A DNA stretch of 64,000 bases from an uncultured Porphyromonadaceae bacterium (lineage in GTDB: Bacteria > Bacteroidota > Bacteroidia > Bacteroidales > Muribaculaceae): NCBI GenBank assembly GCA_900541865.1, contig UQLO01000005.1, positions 32,325 to 96,324 of the forward strand, read 5' to 3'. A program made the translations under genes and the position numbers. This document shows positions 48,727 to 58,800 of the stretch, one piece after another. Each line of letters starts with the position of its first letter. Position 1 is the first letter of the stretch. The notes beneath the pieces were generated by a model, which had not been told where the DNA came from, ran no database searches, and worked only from the letters and a program-made list of their open reading frames with translations.

Positions 48727-49511
48727 AATGGGTAGCGGTAGTTAATGGTAAGGCAGCATTTGGTGCCGTCCGGGCCGATGTAGTCGGCAAGCTGGAGAGC
48801 GCCCAGGGTGCCGTCGGCAAGCTTGATGACGAACACATTGCCGTTCATGGAGAAAGCCGGTGGCATGGGTGGAATCTCTATCGACAGCCAAGAGGACAGC
48901 GTACGGTTGATTTTTATGCCCTGGTTGCCAATCAATCCCAGCAGCATGCGGTCCTGAATGGTCCAGACTTCGTTTTCGGTCCAGGTGTCTTCCTCAAAGG
49001 TGAGTGCGCTGAGGAAGGTCTTGTCGGAGGGTATCTCGGAGAAATCTTTGAAACTTGTGGCAGCCACGGTGGCACCGTTGGTTCGCACATTGTTGCGATG
49101 CACGGCCAAGGTCCACTTTTCCGGCTGCGGTTGCTCAGCGGTTGCGGCGAAGTCGCGGAATTCGTTTTTGGTGATTCCTTCGCCCCAAACGTCGTACCAG
49201 TATGTGTAGAGACCTGTTTTGGAGGTGGGGTCCGCGGAGGCTTCCTCATCAAGAGGAATGTCTGCCTCGACCCACGCCCGAGAGGTATTGTAGAGACTGT
49301 CGGCAGCGACACTGTCGGCCACGGCAGGCAGGTCTATGTAGTACCATTTTCCCCAGTCGGAGGCGTTGACGTACAACTCGCCGGCTATGGTGCGTGGTGC
49401 TTCGTCGGCGGGTTCGTCGTAGACCCCGGCAAACAGACCGTTGCATCCCGGGAGCACCAGCAGTGCTCCCGGAATGAACAGTAAGGAGAGGAATCTGTCA
49501 ATCAATCTCAT
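48723..49511 (-). CDS. hmuY: HmuY-family heme-binding lipoprotein
   Basis: A 262-residue lipoprotein with a lipobox in the first 25 residues (LLVLPGC at about 17-23). The mature part has the HmuY features: a Tyr/Trp-rich start (LYVNASDWGKWYYIDLP), a following long beta-rich domain and a C-terminal LTINYRYPL ending. HmuY is a surface hemophore that takes heme from hemoglobin and hands it to HmuR, encoded by the next gene (4-base overlap). The heme ligands of P. gingivalis HmuY (two His) could not be placed with confidence, since His is scarce here; Met or Tyr may take their place. Confidence 0.85.
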   Translation of the reverse strand: MRLIDRFLSLLFIPGALLVLPGCNGLFAGVYDEPADEAPRTIAGELYVNASDWGKWYYIDLPAVADSVAADSLYNTSRAWVEADIPLDEEASADPTSKTGLYTYWYDVWGEGITKNEFRDFAATAEQPQPEKWTLAVHRNNVRTNGATVAATSFKDFSEIPSDKTFLSALTFEEDTWTENEVWTIQDRMLLGLIGNQGIKINRTLSSWLSIEIPPMPPAFSMNGNVFVIKLADGTLGALQLADYIGPDGTKCCLTINYRYPL

Positions 49512-49520
49512 CAGTATGAA

Positions 49521-50111
49521 TTATTTGGAACCCTCGAACTTAGCCTCCAGGGGGAAGGGCATAGCACCCAGCTTGAAGGGGTTCGTGATTTTGATGCCGT
49601 TTTCACCGTCGGCAACGATGAGGATGGAGCTGGGGTCGTTGAGGGGGTAGTCCTGATTGAAGCCGGGAGTGCCGTTGGTCTCGGAGTAGAAGTGCTGGGT
49701 GAGGCCCTGGCCGCCATAGTTGCGGTAGAAACCGCCCTGTGCTTCGTCGTACTCCAGACCGGTGATGGTGAGCGCGCCCAGGGTGAGGTCGCCCATCTGG
49801 GTGCCGGGGAGGGTGTACTCGGGGAAGGAAGCGGTCAGCGTGCCGTCGGCTTCAGCGGTCAGGGTGCAGGTGATGGTGGTGCTGTAGGTCCACATACCGC
49901 CCACGGTGAGGCTCTGGCTGCCGGTGTAGGCACCGGCGAATTTCTCGGCCATGGTGGGCTCGGCGAGGGTCTCAAAAGTCATCTCGCGAACGTCGGCAAC
50001 ACTGAAAGTGTGCTCGGTGCCATCGGCCATGGTGAGTTTGAGTACTTCGGTCTGTGCGGAAGCAAAGAGGGCGGCGCTCAGCGCCAGGGATGCGAGTATA
50101 GTTTTTTTCAT
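49521..50111 (-). CDS. Calycin-like domain secreted protein
   Basis: A 196-residue protein. A signal peptide (1-19, MKKTILASLALSAALFASA) is followed by an N-terminal strip 'TEVLKLTMADGTEHTFSVADVREMTF' of the kind common in Bacteroidales secreted proteins. The domain of about 145 residues after it looks like the calycin-like family (lipocalin-type barrel): KFAGAYTGSQSLTVGGMWTY, TITCTLTAEADGTLTASFPEY, LTLGALTITGLEY. Such domains are found beside HmuY-type genes, and a role as a heme-associated or ligand-carrier protein is plausible. It lies 9 bases upstream of hmuY. Confidence 0.78.
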   Translation of the reverse strand: MKKTILASLALSAALFASAQTEVLKLTMADGTEHTFSVADVREMTFETLAEPTMAEKFAGAYTGSQSLTVGGMWTYSTTITCTLTAEADGTLTASFPEYTLPGTQMGDLTLGALTITGLEYDEAQGGFYRNYGGQGLTQHFYSETNGTPGFNQDYPLNDPSSILIVADGENGIKITNPFKLGAMPFPLEAKFEGSK

Positions 50112-50133
50112 TGTGGTTTTTGCTGAAAGATGG

Positions 50134-50568
50134 TTATTTAGCGATTTTGAGGGTCATACCGCCGGCCACGGCCACGTAGACGCCGGAGGGCAGGCTGCTG
50201 AGAGAGAGTGTGCCGAAGCCATTGAGACGCAGGCGTCCGGTGAGGTCATAGACGGCTATCTCGGTGTCGGCTGCCTGCAAGGTGCCGTTGAGGTAGGCTA
50301 GAGCATTGCCGGAGGCGACAATTTCGGCCACACCCGATTCGGAAACCTCGGTAAAATCCATTTTCGCAACATCCGCGCGGGCGAAGGTGGCGCTGACGCC
50401 GTCGACCGTCACGGTGACGTCCTGCCCGGGGTAGGTCACCACCGGCTGCTTGTCGAGCACGAAGGTCTTCTCGGTGCTGTCGGCGAGCACAACGCGAAGC
50501 GCAGTGGCGGCGTTGGAAGCCAGAGTGCAACCGGCAAGAATGGTGAGTACGATTGGTAATTTTTTCAT
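50134..50568 (-). CDS. Short secreted protein with T9SS-like tail, first gene of the heme operon
   Basis: A 144-residue protein. A signal peptide (1-20) is followed by 'TALRVVLADSTEKTFVL...DGVSATFARADVAKMDF', the same N-terminal strip as in the next gene. It ends with 'TEIAVYDLTGRLRLNGFGTLSLSSLPSGVYVAVAGGMTLKI', a type IX-like C-terminal sorting module. No heme-binding motif is seen. It lies 22 bases before the calycin-like gene and behind the operon promoter. Confidence 0.7.
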   Translation of the reverse strand: MKKLPIVLTILAGCTLASNAATALRVVLADSTEKTFVLDKQPVVTYPGQDVTVTVDGVSATFARADVAKMDFTEVSESGVAEIVASGNALAYLNGTLQAADTEIAVYDLTGRLRLNGFGTLSLSSLPSGVYVAVAGGMTLKIAK

Positions 50569-50606
50569 TTATACTTCTCTTTATGTATAGTTACTTTTTC
50601 CGACTG

Positions 50607-50638
50607 CAAAATTACTACTTTCAAAGCCCACAATGCAA
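50607..50638 (-). promoter_or_regulatory. Promoter of the heme-uptake operon
   Basis: On the minus strand the -7 box TAATTTTG (50614-50607) is preceded by TTG at 50638-50636, 21 bases away. The predicted leader is about 35 bases. No Fur-box-like palindrome was recognised next to it. Confidence 0.6.
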
Positions 50639-50667
50639 TACCCAAAAATCGGTAATTTGAAAAAATC

Positions 50668-50698
50668 GTGACGGGCCATGTTGTCCATGACCCGTCAC
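50668..50698 (-). terminator. Hairpin terminator after ftsH
   Basis: GTGACGGGCCATG and CATGACCCGTCAC (one mismatch, TTGT-type loop) form the stem. On the minus strand it is followed by GATTTTTTC. It lies 20 bases after the ftsH stop. Confidence 0.85.
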
Positions 50699-50717
50699 AA
50701 TTTCTCTATGACGTTTT

Positions 50718-52724
50718 TCAGCCTGCAGGAGTGGGTTCGACGTCGATAGGCGGCGGGACTTCGGCACCCGGAAGCTCTTTGTGGCGGTCGCCGAATATTT
50801 CGTCGGTGCGCGAGGTCCAGGGGCGCGGCCCGAAGATTCGCTCTACGTCGGCGGTATAGATTACTTCGCGCTTGATAAGGGTGTCGGCGAGTTCGGCGTG
50901 GCCTTCGGCGTACTGGCGGAGGATTGCTTTTGCGCGCTCATACTGCTCGGTGACTATGCGGTTCACTTCTTTGTCGATGAGCTCGGCGGTGCTGTTGCTG
51001 TAGGGCTTGGTGAAGATGCTGTCCTGACCGCTGGAGTCGTAGTAGCACAGGTTGGGCAGTTTGTCGCTCATGCCGTAATATACAACCATGGCGTATGCCT
51101 GCTTAGTAACGCGCTCGAGGTCGTTGGCGGCGCCGGTAGATATTCGGCCCATGAAGAGCTCTTCGGCGGCGCGGCCGCCAAGCAGGGAACAGATATCGTC
51201 CAGAAGGACCTGTGAGGGTGTGATCTGGCGTTCTTCGGGCAGATACCATGCGGCGCCGAGGGCTTTGCCGCGCGGCACTATGGTTACCTTCACCAGCGGA
51301 TTGGCATACTGCAGATGCCAGCTCACGGTGGCGTGGCCCGCTTCGTGGACGGCGATAGAGCGCTTTTCTTCGTCGGTGGTAATTTTGTTGCGCTTCTCCA
51401 GACCGCCTATTATGCGGTCGACGGCGGCGTTGAAGTCGTCTTTGTCGACGGCTTCCTTGTTGTGGCGGGCCGCGATGAGGGCAGCCTCGTTGCACACGTT
51501 GGCAATGTCGGCGCCCGAGAATCCGGGAGTCTGGCGTGCCAGGAGGTCGATGTCGAGGCCGGGCGCGGTCTTCACCTTGCGCAGGTGTACATTAAATATA
51601 GCCACGCGGTCGGGAAGGTCGGGAAGGTCGACGTAGATCTGGCGGTCGAATCGTCCGGCGCGCATAAGGGCTTTGTCGAGGATGTCGGCTCGGTTGGTGG
51701 CGGCGAGAATGATGACACCGCTGTTGCTGCCGAAGCCGTCCATCTCCGTCAGAAGCTGGTTGAGTGTGTTTTCGCGTTCGTCGTTGGCTCCCATGCCGGC
51801 ATTTTTGCCTCGCGCGCGGCCAACGGCATCGATTTCGTCGATGAAGACAATGCACGGAGCCTTCTCCTTGGCCTGACGGAAGAGGTCGCGGACACGGGAG
51901 GCACCCACGCCGACAAACATCTCCACGAAGTCGGAGCCGCTCATCGAGAAGAAGGGCACGTCGGCCTCGCCGGCAACAGCCTTTGCCAGCAGCGTCTTGC
52001 CGGTGCCGGGAGGGCCTACCAGCAGGGCGCCCTTGGGTATTTTGCCGCCAAGGTTGGTGTAGCGCTTGGGGTTTTTGAGGAACTCTACGATTTCCTCAAT
52101 TTCGGTTTTGGCCTCCGAGAGGCCTGCTACGTCTTTGAAGGTTACCTTGTCGGCGTTGTTTTTGTCGAACAGCATGGCCTTCGACTTGCCTACGCTGAAT
52201 ATTCCGCCACCGCCGCCGCCACCGCTGCCGCCGGCACCGCTCATACGGCGCATGAGGTAGATCCACACGCCTATCATCAGCACAAACGGCAGAATACTGA
52301 ACAGCAGCGAAGTAAAGGCGCTGCTTTGTTCATACTCCACCTCGCCGCTGAAGGCGCCGGTCGACTTCCACTGGTCTATTTTGTCGGTCAGCTTGTCGGC
52401 CGAGGGGCTGTTGGCCTCTACCTTGGCCTCGATGTTGCTTCCGGCCCGGTAGTTTGAGTTTGCGAACAGTTGGGCGGCCAGCGAGTCGGTGAGATAGCCG
52501 ACCACCTCGCGCTTGTCGCTGAGGATGACGATGCGTTTGATGCCGTGGTCCTGCTCGACGTAGCGCTCGAACTCGGTGAAGCTCACCGTTTTGCTGACGG
52601 TATTTTGGTCAAAATAGAAGATGCCGGCCAAAAACAGGAACACTATGAGGTACATCCACCATAGGCTGAATTTGAACGGACCTTTCTTGGAGCCGTTTTG
52701 CGGGGAGTTGGGTAGTATGGGCAT
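50718..52724 (-). CDS. ftsH: ATP-dependent zinc metalloprotease FtsH
   Basis: A 668-residue membrane-bound AAA protease for quality control of membrane and regulatory proteins. Two membrane segments (about 20-37 and 137-157) flank a periplasmic domain. A Gly-rich linker ([17 protein letters not shown]) precedes the AAA domain with Walker A GPPGTGKT (237-244), Walker [11 protein letters not shown], and the second region of homology ([22 protein letters not shown]). The protease domain has the zinc site HEAGH (460-464) and the third ligand region [12 protein letters not shown]. It is 8 bases downstream of rsfS. The length agrees with other Bacteroidetes FtsH. Confidence 0.97.
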   Translation of the reverse strand: MPILPNSPQNGSKKGPFKFSLWWMYLIVFLFLAGIFYFDQNTVSKTVSFTEFERYVEQDHGIKRIVILSDKREVVGYLTDSLAAQLFANSNYRAGSNIEAKVEANSPSADKLTDKIDQWKSTGAFSGEVEYEQSSAFTSLLFSILPFVLMIGVWIYLMRRMSGAGGSGGGGGGGIFSVGKSKAMLFDKNNADKVTFKDVAGLSEAKTEIEEIVEFLKNPKRYTNLGGKIPKGALLVGPPGTGKTLLAKAVAGEADVPFFSMSGSDFVEMFVGVGASRVRDLFRQAKEKAPCIVFIDEIDAVGRARGKNAGMGANDERENTLNQLLTEMDGFGSNSGVIILAATNRADILDKALMRAGRFDRQIYVDLPDLPDRVAIFNVHLRKVKTAPGLDIDLLARQTPGFSGADIANVCNEAALIAARHNKEAVDKDDFNAAVDRIIGGLEKRNKITTDEEKRSIAVHEAGHATVSWHLQYANPLVKVTIVPRGKALGAAWYLPEERQITPSQVLLDDICSLLGGRAAEELFMGRISTGAANDLERVTKQAYAMVVYYGMSDKLPNLCYYDSSGQDSIFTKPYSNSTAELIDKEVNRIVTEQYERAKAILRQYAEGHAELADTLIKREVIYTADVERIFGPRPWTSRTDEIFGDRHKELPGAEVPPPIDVEPTPAG

Positions 52725-52732
52725 GGGGTAGG

Positions 52733-53092
52733 TTAGTCTAAGTCGGGTATTTCTGTGATTTGGGCGTCGCTCCAGAGTTCCTCAAGGTTATAGCGCTCGC
52801 GAACAGGGGGCAGGAAGATGTGGACCCAGGTATCGCCGTAGTCCATCACTACCCATTCGCCGGTGCCGGTTCCTACGGAGCCGATGAGTTTCTGGCCGCT
52901 GCCCAGACGCACTGTTTCTTCGACGCTTTCGGCGATGGAGGCGGTCTGGGTCGACGAGGTGCCCTCGGCGACTATGAAGCGCCGGGTGGCGGCAGTGTCG
53001 AGATTGCCCATGTCTATAATGGTGATTTTGTGGCCCTTGCGGTTCTGGATGCCTTCTATGATGAGGTCTGTGAGGTCCTTGGTGGAGTTCAT
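52733..53092 (-). CDS. rsfS: Ribosomal silencing factor RsfS
   Basis: A 119-residue protein that binds ribosomal protein L14 and blocks subunit joining in slow growth. Start MNSTKDLTDLIIEGIQNRKG was chosen at 53092. A longer frame of 11 codons lacks support and would include the promoter region. Family features are ITIIDMGNLDTAATRRFIVAEGTSSTQ, then GTGEWVVMDYGDTWVHIFLPPVRERYNLEELW. The C-terminal tail is acidic. It forms an operon with ftsH, a common pairing in Bacteroidetes. Confidence 0.93.
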   Translation of the reverse strand: MNSTKDLTDLIIEGIQNRKGHKITIIDMGNLDTAATRRFIVAEGTSSTQTASIAESVEETVRLGSGQKLIGSVGTGTGEWVVMDYGDTWVHIFLPPVRERYNLEELWSDAQITEIPDLD

Positions 53093-53122
53093 TGTGATGA
53101 AGAGGGTTGTGAAAAACAGGTG

Positions 53123-53130
53123 CAAATATA
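53123..53130 (-). promoter_or_regulatory. -7 box of rsfS-ftsH
   Basis: On the minus strand TATATTTG (53130-53123) fits the consensus; a matching -33 TTG is not evident at the right distance. The predicted leader is about 25 bases. Confidence 0.5.
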
Positions 53131-53201
53131 ATGATTTTTATTGGATTGCACCGCCGGTCGGGGCCGCGCGGCACACTCTTTTGCAATTTATAACAACAAA
53201 C

Positions 53202-53269
53202 GTGCCAAAAAGTGCATCCCGGCCGAAAAAATATTCCCAGATAGGTGGTTTTGGCACTCTTTTTTCGGC
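53202..53269. repeat. Interlocked inverted repeats between rsfS and the efflux operon
   Basis: Two inverted repeats interleave as A-B-A'-B': GTGCCAAAA (53202-53210) with TTTTGGCAC (53249-53257), and GCCGAAAAAA (53222-53231) with TTTTTTCGGC (53260-53269). A further TTTTGGCA is at 53333-53340. The 317-base gap between rsfS and the TolC gene otherwise contains only the two -7 boxes; no gene is seen in it. Confidence 0.75.
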
Positions 53270-53372
53270 TTTTCATATAAGCGATTGTCCTTTTAGGAGT
53301 GGAAATTGGGATATAAGGTTTATTTTAAGACTTTTTGGCAAGCGGTCCGGGTGTAATAATTATATATGTGGC

Positions 53373-53380
53373 TAATTTTG
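53373..53380 (+). promoter_or_regulatory. -7 box of the RND efflux operon
   Basis: TAATTTTG matches TAnnTTTG, 29 bases before the ATG at 53410. The -33 position shows no TTG, so the promoter may depend on an activator. Confidence 0.5.
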
Positions 53381-53409
53381 CAGCCAGAAATCAGAATCAG
53401 TCATTATCG

Positions 53410-54804
53410 ATGAAATTATTATCTCTTCTGTTGATGGGGGCTTCGGTCGCTGCGATGGCATCCGACAGCATTCCCACTCTCACCCTGGACCAATGCATAG
53501 GCATTGCGCTGAGCGAAAGCCCCACTGTACGCGTCGCCGATATGGAGGTTGAGCGTATGGACTACTCGCGCCGCGAGGTCATCGGGCAGCTCCTTCCGAG
53601 CATAGACTTTTCAGGCAACTACAGCCGAACTTTGGCCAAACAGACCATGTACATGGATATGGACTTCGGTGGCTTCGGCGGTATGGGCGGCGACTCCGAC
53701 GAGGACCTCTCCCGCGCTTCGTCGTCGGCCGACGGCGGCATCAAGGTTGGTCAGGACAACAGCTGGTCGCTGGGCTTCAGCGCCTCTCTGCCTCTGATTG
53801 CCCCTCAGCTCTGGAAGAGCATCGGAGTGAGCGACGCTCAGATTCTGCTCAGCTCCGAGCAGGCCCGTCAGAGCCGTCAGAACCTTGTCAATCAGGTTAA
53901 AAACGCCTACTATACCCTTTTACTGGCTCTTGACTCCAAGCGCACCATTCAGGAAAGCTACGACATGGCCGCGTTGACTCATCGGATGTACACCGACCAG
54001 CACGCCGCCGGCGCCGCTTCCGACTACGACGTGCTTCGCACCTCGGTGGCTATGAAGAACATAGAGCCGGAACTGCTTGCTGCCGACGTGGCCATCAAGC
54101 AGGCTCACCTCCAGCTCCTCATCCTCATGGGCATGGACGCCTCCTTCAGGATGCAGCCCGCAACGACCCTGTCGGACTATCAGGATGGAATGTACGGCGA
54201 GACCCTCGCCCTCGACACCGACTATTCCGGCAACGCCGAGCTGCGACTGCTCGACGTCAACACCGACCTACTCAGCCGCAATCTTCAGATTCAGAAGCTC
54301 TCCCTGTCGCCCACACTGGCTCTAACGGCCAACTACAACTGGACAAGCATGGGCAACGGCTCGCCTTTCAGCAACTTCCGCTGGAGCCCGTACTCGATGG
54401 TCGGCGTGAGTCTCTCGATTCCTATCTTTCAGGGCGGCCAGCGCGCTTGGCGAATCAAGCAGGCCAAGGTGCAGCTTGAGGAAATGAGCTGGCAGCGCCA
54501 AAACCTTGAGCGGTCCATCGCCATGCAGGCCACCCTGGCTGTCGACAACATCGGAATCAACGTGCGCCAGATAGAATCGTGCACCGAAAGCGTCCGGGAG
54601 GCCGAGACGGCCCATACCATCATGGAGCGCAGCTTCGCCGTCGGCGCCGCATCCTATCTTGACCTGCGCGACAGCGAGCTCTCCCTGACCCGTGCCCGCC
54701 TGAGCTACTATCAGGCCATCTACAATTACCTCGTGGCCCGAAGCGACCTTGAGCTGCTCCTGGGCAACGCTCCTTTGGACTCTTATCCCGTTCCCGAAAT
54801 ATGA
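53410..54804 (+). CDS. TolC-family outer-membrane efflux protein
   Basis: A 464-residue outer-membrane channel subunit of a tripartite RND pump. ATG at 53410 begins MKLLSLLLMGASVAAMASDS, a signal peptide (1-17). Upstream codons of the open frame overlap the promoter. The mature protein starts with 'LTLDQCIGIALSESPTVRVADMEVER', as in TolC-family proteins, and has the two-fold helical repeat (LVNQVKNAYYTLLLALDSKRT; SIAMQATLAVDNIGINVRQIES) with barrel strands between (ALTANYNWTSMG). A Gly/Asp-rich loop (GGFGGMGGDSDED) near residue 90 is unusual. The stop overlaps the adaptor's start by 4 bases. Confidence 0.92.
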   Translation: MKLLSLLLMGASVAAMASDSIPTLTLDQCIGIALSESPTVRVADMEVERMDYSRREVIGQLLPSIDFSGNYSRTLAKQTMYMDMDFGGFGGMGGDSDEDLSRASSSADGGIKVGQDNSWSLGFSASLPLIAPQLWKSIGVSDAQILLSSEQARQSRQNLVNQVKNAYYTLLLALDSKRTIQESYDMAALTHRMYTDQHAAGAASDYDVLRTSVAMKNIEPELLAADVAIKQAHLQLLILMGMDASFRMQPATTLSDYQDGMYGETLALDTDYSGNAELRLLDVNTDLLSRNLQIQKLSLSPTLALTANYNWTSMGNGSPFSNFRWSPYSMVGVSLSIPIFQGGQRAWRIKQAKVQLEEMSWQRQNLERSIAMQATLAVDNIGINVRQIESCTESVREAETAHTIMERSFAVGAASYLDLRDSELSLTRARLSYYQAIYNYLVARSDLELLLGNAPLDSYPVPEI

Positions 54805-55811
54805 AAACCACAGCATACACCCTCGCAGCACTGGCCGTCGTCGCTCTGACGGCCTGCTCTAAAAAAGAACAGGTCATCGACCAACAGGAAGAATTGCCTT
54901 TGGTAACTGTCGATGTTGCCTACGAGCGACCGGTTCCCGTTTCCAAAAGCTATACCGCCTCCGTGGAGGCCGAGAACGTCAACAACATTTCGCCGGCAAA
55001 TCCCAATCGCATCAAGACGATTGCCGTCGAGGTCGGCGACCACGTTCGCCGCGGCCAGACTCTGGCCACCCTCGATGCCTCCAGCGCCGACCAGCTTCGC
55101 ATCAACATGGAGCATCTTGAGCGCGAGTACAACCGCGCCAGCCAGCTTCTGGAGATAGGCAGCGGCACTCAGCAGGCCGTAGACCAGGTTGAGGCTCAGC
55201 TTCTGGCAGCCCGTTCGCAGTACAACAACATGATGGAGAACACCGTGCTGGTTTCGCCTATCGACGGCGTTGTCACCGCACGCAATCTCGACCCGGGCGA
55301 CATGACCGGCGGCACTCCCATACTCGTAGTCGGCCAAATCCGCCCGGTGGTGAAGGTTATGCTGGCCGTGAGCGAAAACGACCTCTCGCAAGTGCGTCGA
55401 GGCATGCCCGTCGACGTTACTTTCGACGCCTATCCCGACCGCACCTTCAACGGCACCGTGACCCGCGTATATCCCACCGTCGACACCGCCACTCGCACAT
55501 TCCAAGTTGAGGTGCAGATTTCCAACCCCAACGAAGACATCAAACCCGGCATGTTTGCCCGCGTGGGCATCAACTTGGGCGAGCGCACCAATGTGGTGGT
55601 TCCGGACCGCGCTATCGTAAAGCAGACCGGCTCGGGCAACCGCTACGTCTACGTGCTCTCCAACGGCCGCGTCAGCTACCGCCAGGTGCAGCTCGGCCAG
55701 CGCCTCGACAACAGCTATGAGCTTCTTGGCGGCATAGAAAACGGCGATACCGTCGTCATTTCCGGTCAAACCCGTCTTGCCGACGGCGTGGAAGTGGAGG
55801 TGCGGCCATGA
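54801..55811 (+). CDS. RND efflux periplasmic adaptor lipoprotein
   Basis: A 336-residue membrane-fusion protein. Lipobox LTAC (residues about 17-20) gives a lipid-anchored protein. Barrel-sandwich halves are ISPANPNRIKTIAVEVGDHVRRGQTLATLD and NTVLVSPIDGVVTARNLDPGDM, split by a short helical hairpin (about 90-130). They are followed by the beta-barrel (VMLAVSENDLSQVRRGMPVDVTF) and membrane-proximal domains. The hairpin is short, as expected for HlyD-like adaptors of the RND type. It overlaps both neighbouring genes by 4 bases. It links the TolC-like channel with the pump. Confidence 0.92.
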   Translation: MKTTAYTLAALAVVALTACSKKEQVIDQQEELPLVTVDVAYERPVPVSKSYTASVEAENVNNISPANPNRIKTIAVEVGDHVRRGQTLATLDASSADQLRINMEHLEREYNRASQLLEIGSGTQQAVDQVEAQLLAARSQYNNMMENTVLVSPIDGVVTARNLDPGDMTGGTPILVVGQIRPVVKVMLAVSENDLSQVRRGMPVDVTFDAYPDRTFNGTVTRVYPTVDTATRTFQVEVQISNPNEDIKPGMFARVGINLGERTNVVVPDRAIVKQTGSGNRYVYVLSNGRVSYRQVQLGQRLDNSYELLGGIENGDTVVISGQTRLADGVEVEVRP

Positions 55812-58800
55812 GTCTCTACGGCAGCGCGGTAAAGCGCCCCATCATGACCACCCTCTGCTTTGTGGCCGTGGTCATCCTGGGTATTTTCTCCCTTCAGAAG
55901 CTCCCGATAGACCTCTATCCGGACATTGAGACCAACACTCTGATGGTGATGACTACCTATTCCGGCGCCAGCGCTCAGGATATAGAGCAGAACGTCACCC
56001 GTCCGCTGGAGAATGTACTCAACTCGGTCAGCAACCTCAAGCACATCGAGTCCAAGAGCCGCGAGAACATCTCGGTCATTACCCTTGAGTTCGAGTACGG
56101 CGAGGATATCGACGTGCTCACCAACGACGTGCGCGACAAGCTTGATATGGTGTCCAGCTCCATGCCCGATGATGCAGAGACGCCAATCATCTTCAAGTTC
56201 TCCACCGATATGATTCCCATCATCATGCTTTCGGTGAAGGCCACCGAGAGTATGCCGGGACTCTACAAGATTCTCGACGAGAACATCGCCAACCCTCTTG
56301 CCCGCGTAAGCGGTGTGGGCTCGGTTTCGGTTTCAGGTGCCCCCAAGCGCGAAATCCATATCTATGTGGACCCCAACCGTCTTGAGGCCTACAACATGAC
56401 TGTCGAGCAGATCGCTTCCATTGTCGGCGCCGAAAACCGCAATATACCCGGAGGCGCCTTCGACATCGGTTCCGACACATACTCGCTGCGCGTACAGGGT
56501 GAGTTCACTTCCTCCGACCAGATGGCCGACATCGTTGTCGGCAACGCCGGCGGTCGCACCATCTACCTGCGCGACATTGCCCGCATCGACGACTCCCTGG
56601 AAGAACGCACCCAGCAGACCTACAACAACGGCGAGAAGGGTGCAATGATTATCATCCAGAAGCAGAGTGGCGCCAACTCGGTGGAAATCAGCAATAAGGT
56701 GCTCGAAATGCTGCCCTCGCTGCAGCGACGCCTTCCCAGCGACGTCCAGCTCGACGTACTGGTCGATACCTCCGACAATATCCGCAACACCATCGCCTCG
56801 CTCGTCGAGACGGTGCTCTACGCACTCCTGTTCGTGGTAATCGTGGTGTTCTTCTTCCTGGGTCGTTGGCGCGCTACCCTCATCATCACCATTACCATCC
56901 CGATTTCGCTCATTGCCTCGTTCATCTACCTCTATGCCACCGGCAATACGCTGAACATAGTGTCGCTCTCGGCACTCTCGATATCCATCGGTATGGTGGT
57001 CGACGATGCCATTGTGGTGCTCGAAAACGTCACTACCCACATCGAACGCGGCTCCGACCCCAAGCAGGCCGCAGTACATGGCACCAACGAGGTAGCAGTC
57101 TCCGTGGTGGCCTCCACGCTGACTCTTATCGCCGTTTTCTTCCCCCTCACTCTGGTGACTGGTATGACCGGCGTCCTCTTCCGCCAGCTGGGCTGGATGG
57201 TGACCATCATGATGATAATCTCCACGGTGTGCGCTCTCAGCCTCACTCCGATGCTCTGCAGCCAGCTGCTTCGCCGCGTCAATCACCACGGCAAGCTCTA
57301 CAATCTGCTGTTCACCCCCGTCAACCGCGGCTTGGATGCCTTCGACCGCGGCTATGGCCGACTGCTCGGCTGGGTGGTGAGCCACAAGATGATTACCTTC
57401 GTGGTCTGCATCGCCACCTTTGTGGGTTCTATATTTCTGATGCGCGGTGTCGGCACTGAGTTCTTCCCCACCGCCGACGACGGCCGACTGCGCGTCAACC
57501 TTGAGCTGCCCATCGGTGCGCGTGTGGAGATTACCAACGAAGTGACACAGCGTCTGGTGCGGGAGTGGCAGGAGAAGTATCCCGAAATACAAGCCATCAG
57601 CTACACCTCCGGTACCGCTTCGAGCGACAATACTTTCGCTTCGCTGAGCGACAACGGCCCCCACATCGTCGATATGAACATCCGCCTCTCAGACCCCGGC
57701 GATCGTGAGCGTACCGTCACTGAAATCGCCAACCTGATGCGCCGCGACCTCCGAAACTACCCCGAGTACAAGAAGGCTCAGGTGATGGTCGGCGGTATGG
57801 GCGGCAGCATGGGCGGCCAGGCCACTATCGACTACGAAATCTACGGCTACGACTTCAACGAAACCGACTCCGTGGCCCGCATGCTCCAGACGGCCCTTCG
57901 AGAAATTCCCGGCACTGCCGACGTGATGATTTCCCGCTCCGACTATCAGCCGGAGTATCAGGTCGACTTCGACCGCGAGAAACTCGCCCTCTACGGCCTC
58001 AACCTCTCCACTGCGGCCAACTACCTCCGCAACCGCATCAACGGTTCGCTGGCAAGCCGCTTCCGTGAGGACGGCGAAGAGTACGACATCAAAGTGATGT
58101 ATGCTCCCGAACACCGCACCTCGCTGGAGGACATCGAGAATATCCTCATCTACAACAGCGCCGGCACGGCAGTGCGTGTGCGCGATGTCGGCACCGTCGT
58201 AGAGCGCTTCACTCCCCCCACCATCGAGCGCAAGGACCGCGAGCGCATCGTAACGGTCAGCACAACAGTGCAGGACGTCCCTATGAGCCAGATTGTCGAA
58301 GCCAGCCAGGCCAAGATAGCTCAAATGGACATTCCGCAGGGCGTCAACATCGAGCTCTCGGGTTCCTACGAGGACCAGCAGGACTCCTTCTCCGACCTTC
58401 TCACACTGGCCGTGCTCATCATCATCCTGGTATACATTGTCATGGCCGCCCAGTTCGAGAGCTACACCTATCCGGGCATCATCATGACCTCGCTGCTGTT
58501 CGCCTTCTCGGGTGTGTTCATCATCCTCTGGCTGACCGGCCACACCCTCAACGTGATGAGTATGATCGGCGCCATTATGCTGATTGGTATCGTTGTTAAA
58601 AATGGTATCGTGCTCATTGACTACATCTCCCTCAACCGCGAACGAGGCATGGGCGTGCGCCGCGCCGTTATCAACGGCGGCGAGAGCCGTCTGCGACCCG
58701 TGGTGATGACCACCTTGACCACCATCCTCGGCATGGTGCCGATGGCAGTCGGCACCGGCCAGGGCGCCGAGATGTGGCGCCCGATGGGTACTGCCGTAAT

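Noticed and set aside
53172..53214. Sigma-54-like -24/-12 element on the minus strand (TTGGCACGTTTGTTGTT)
   Set aside because: The -24 half fits, but the conserved GC of the -12 half is GT, and rsfS already has a good -7 box closer to its start.
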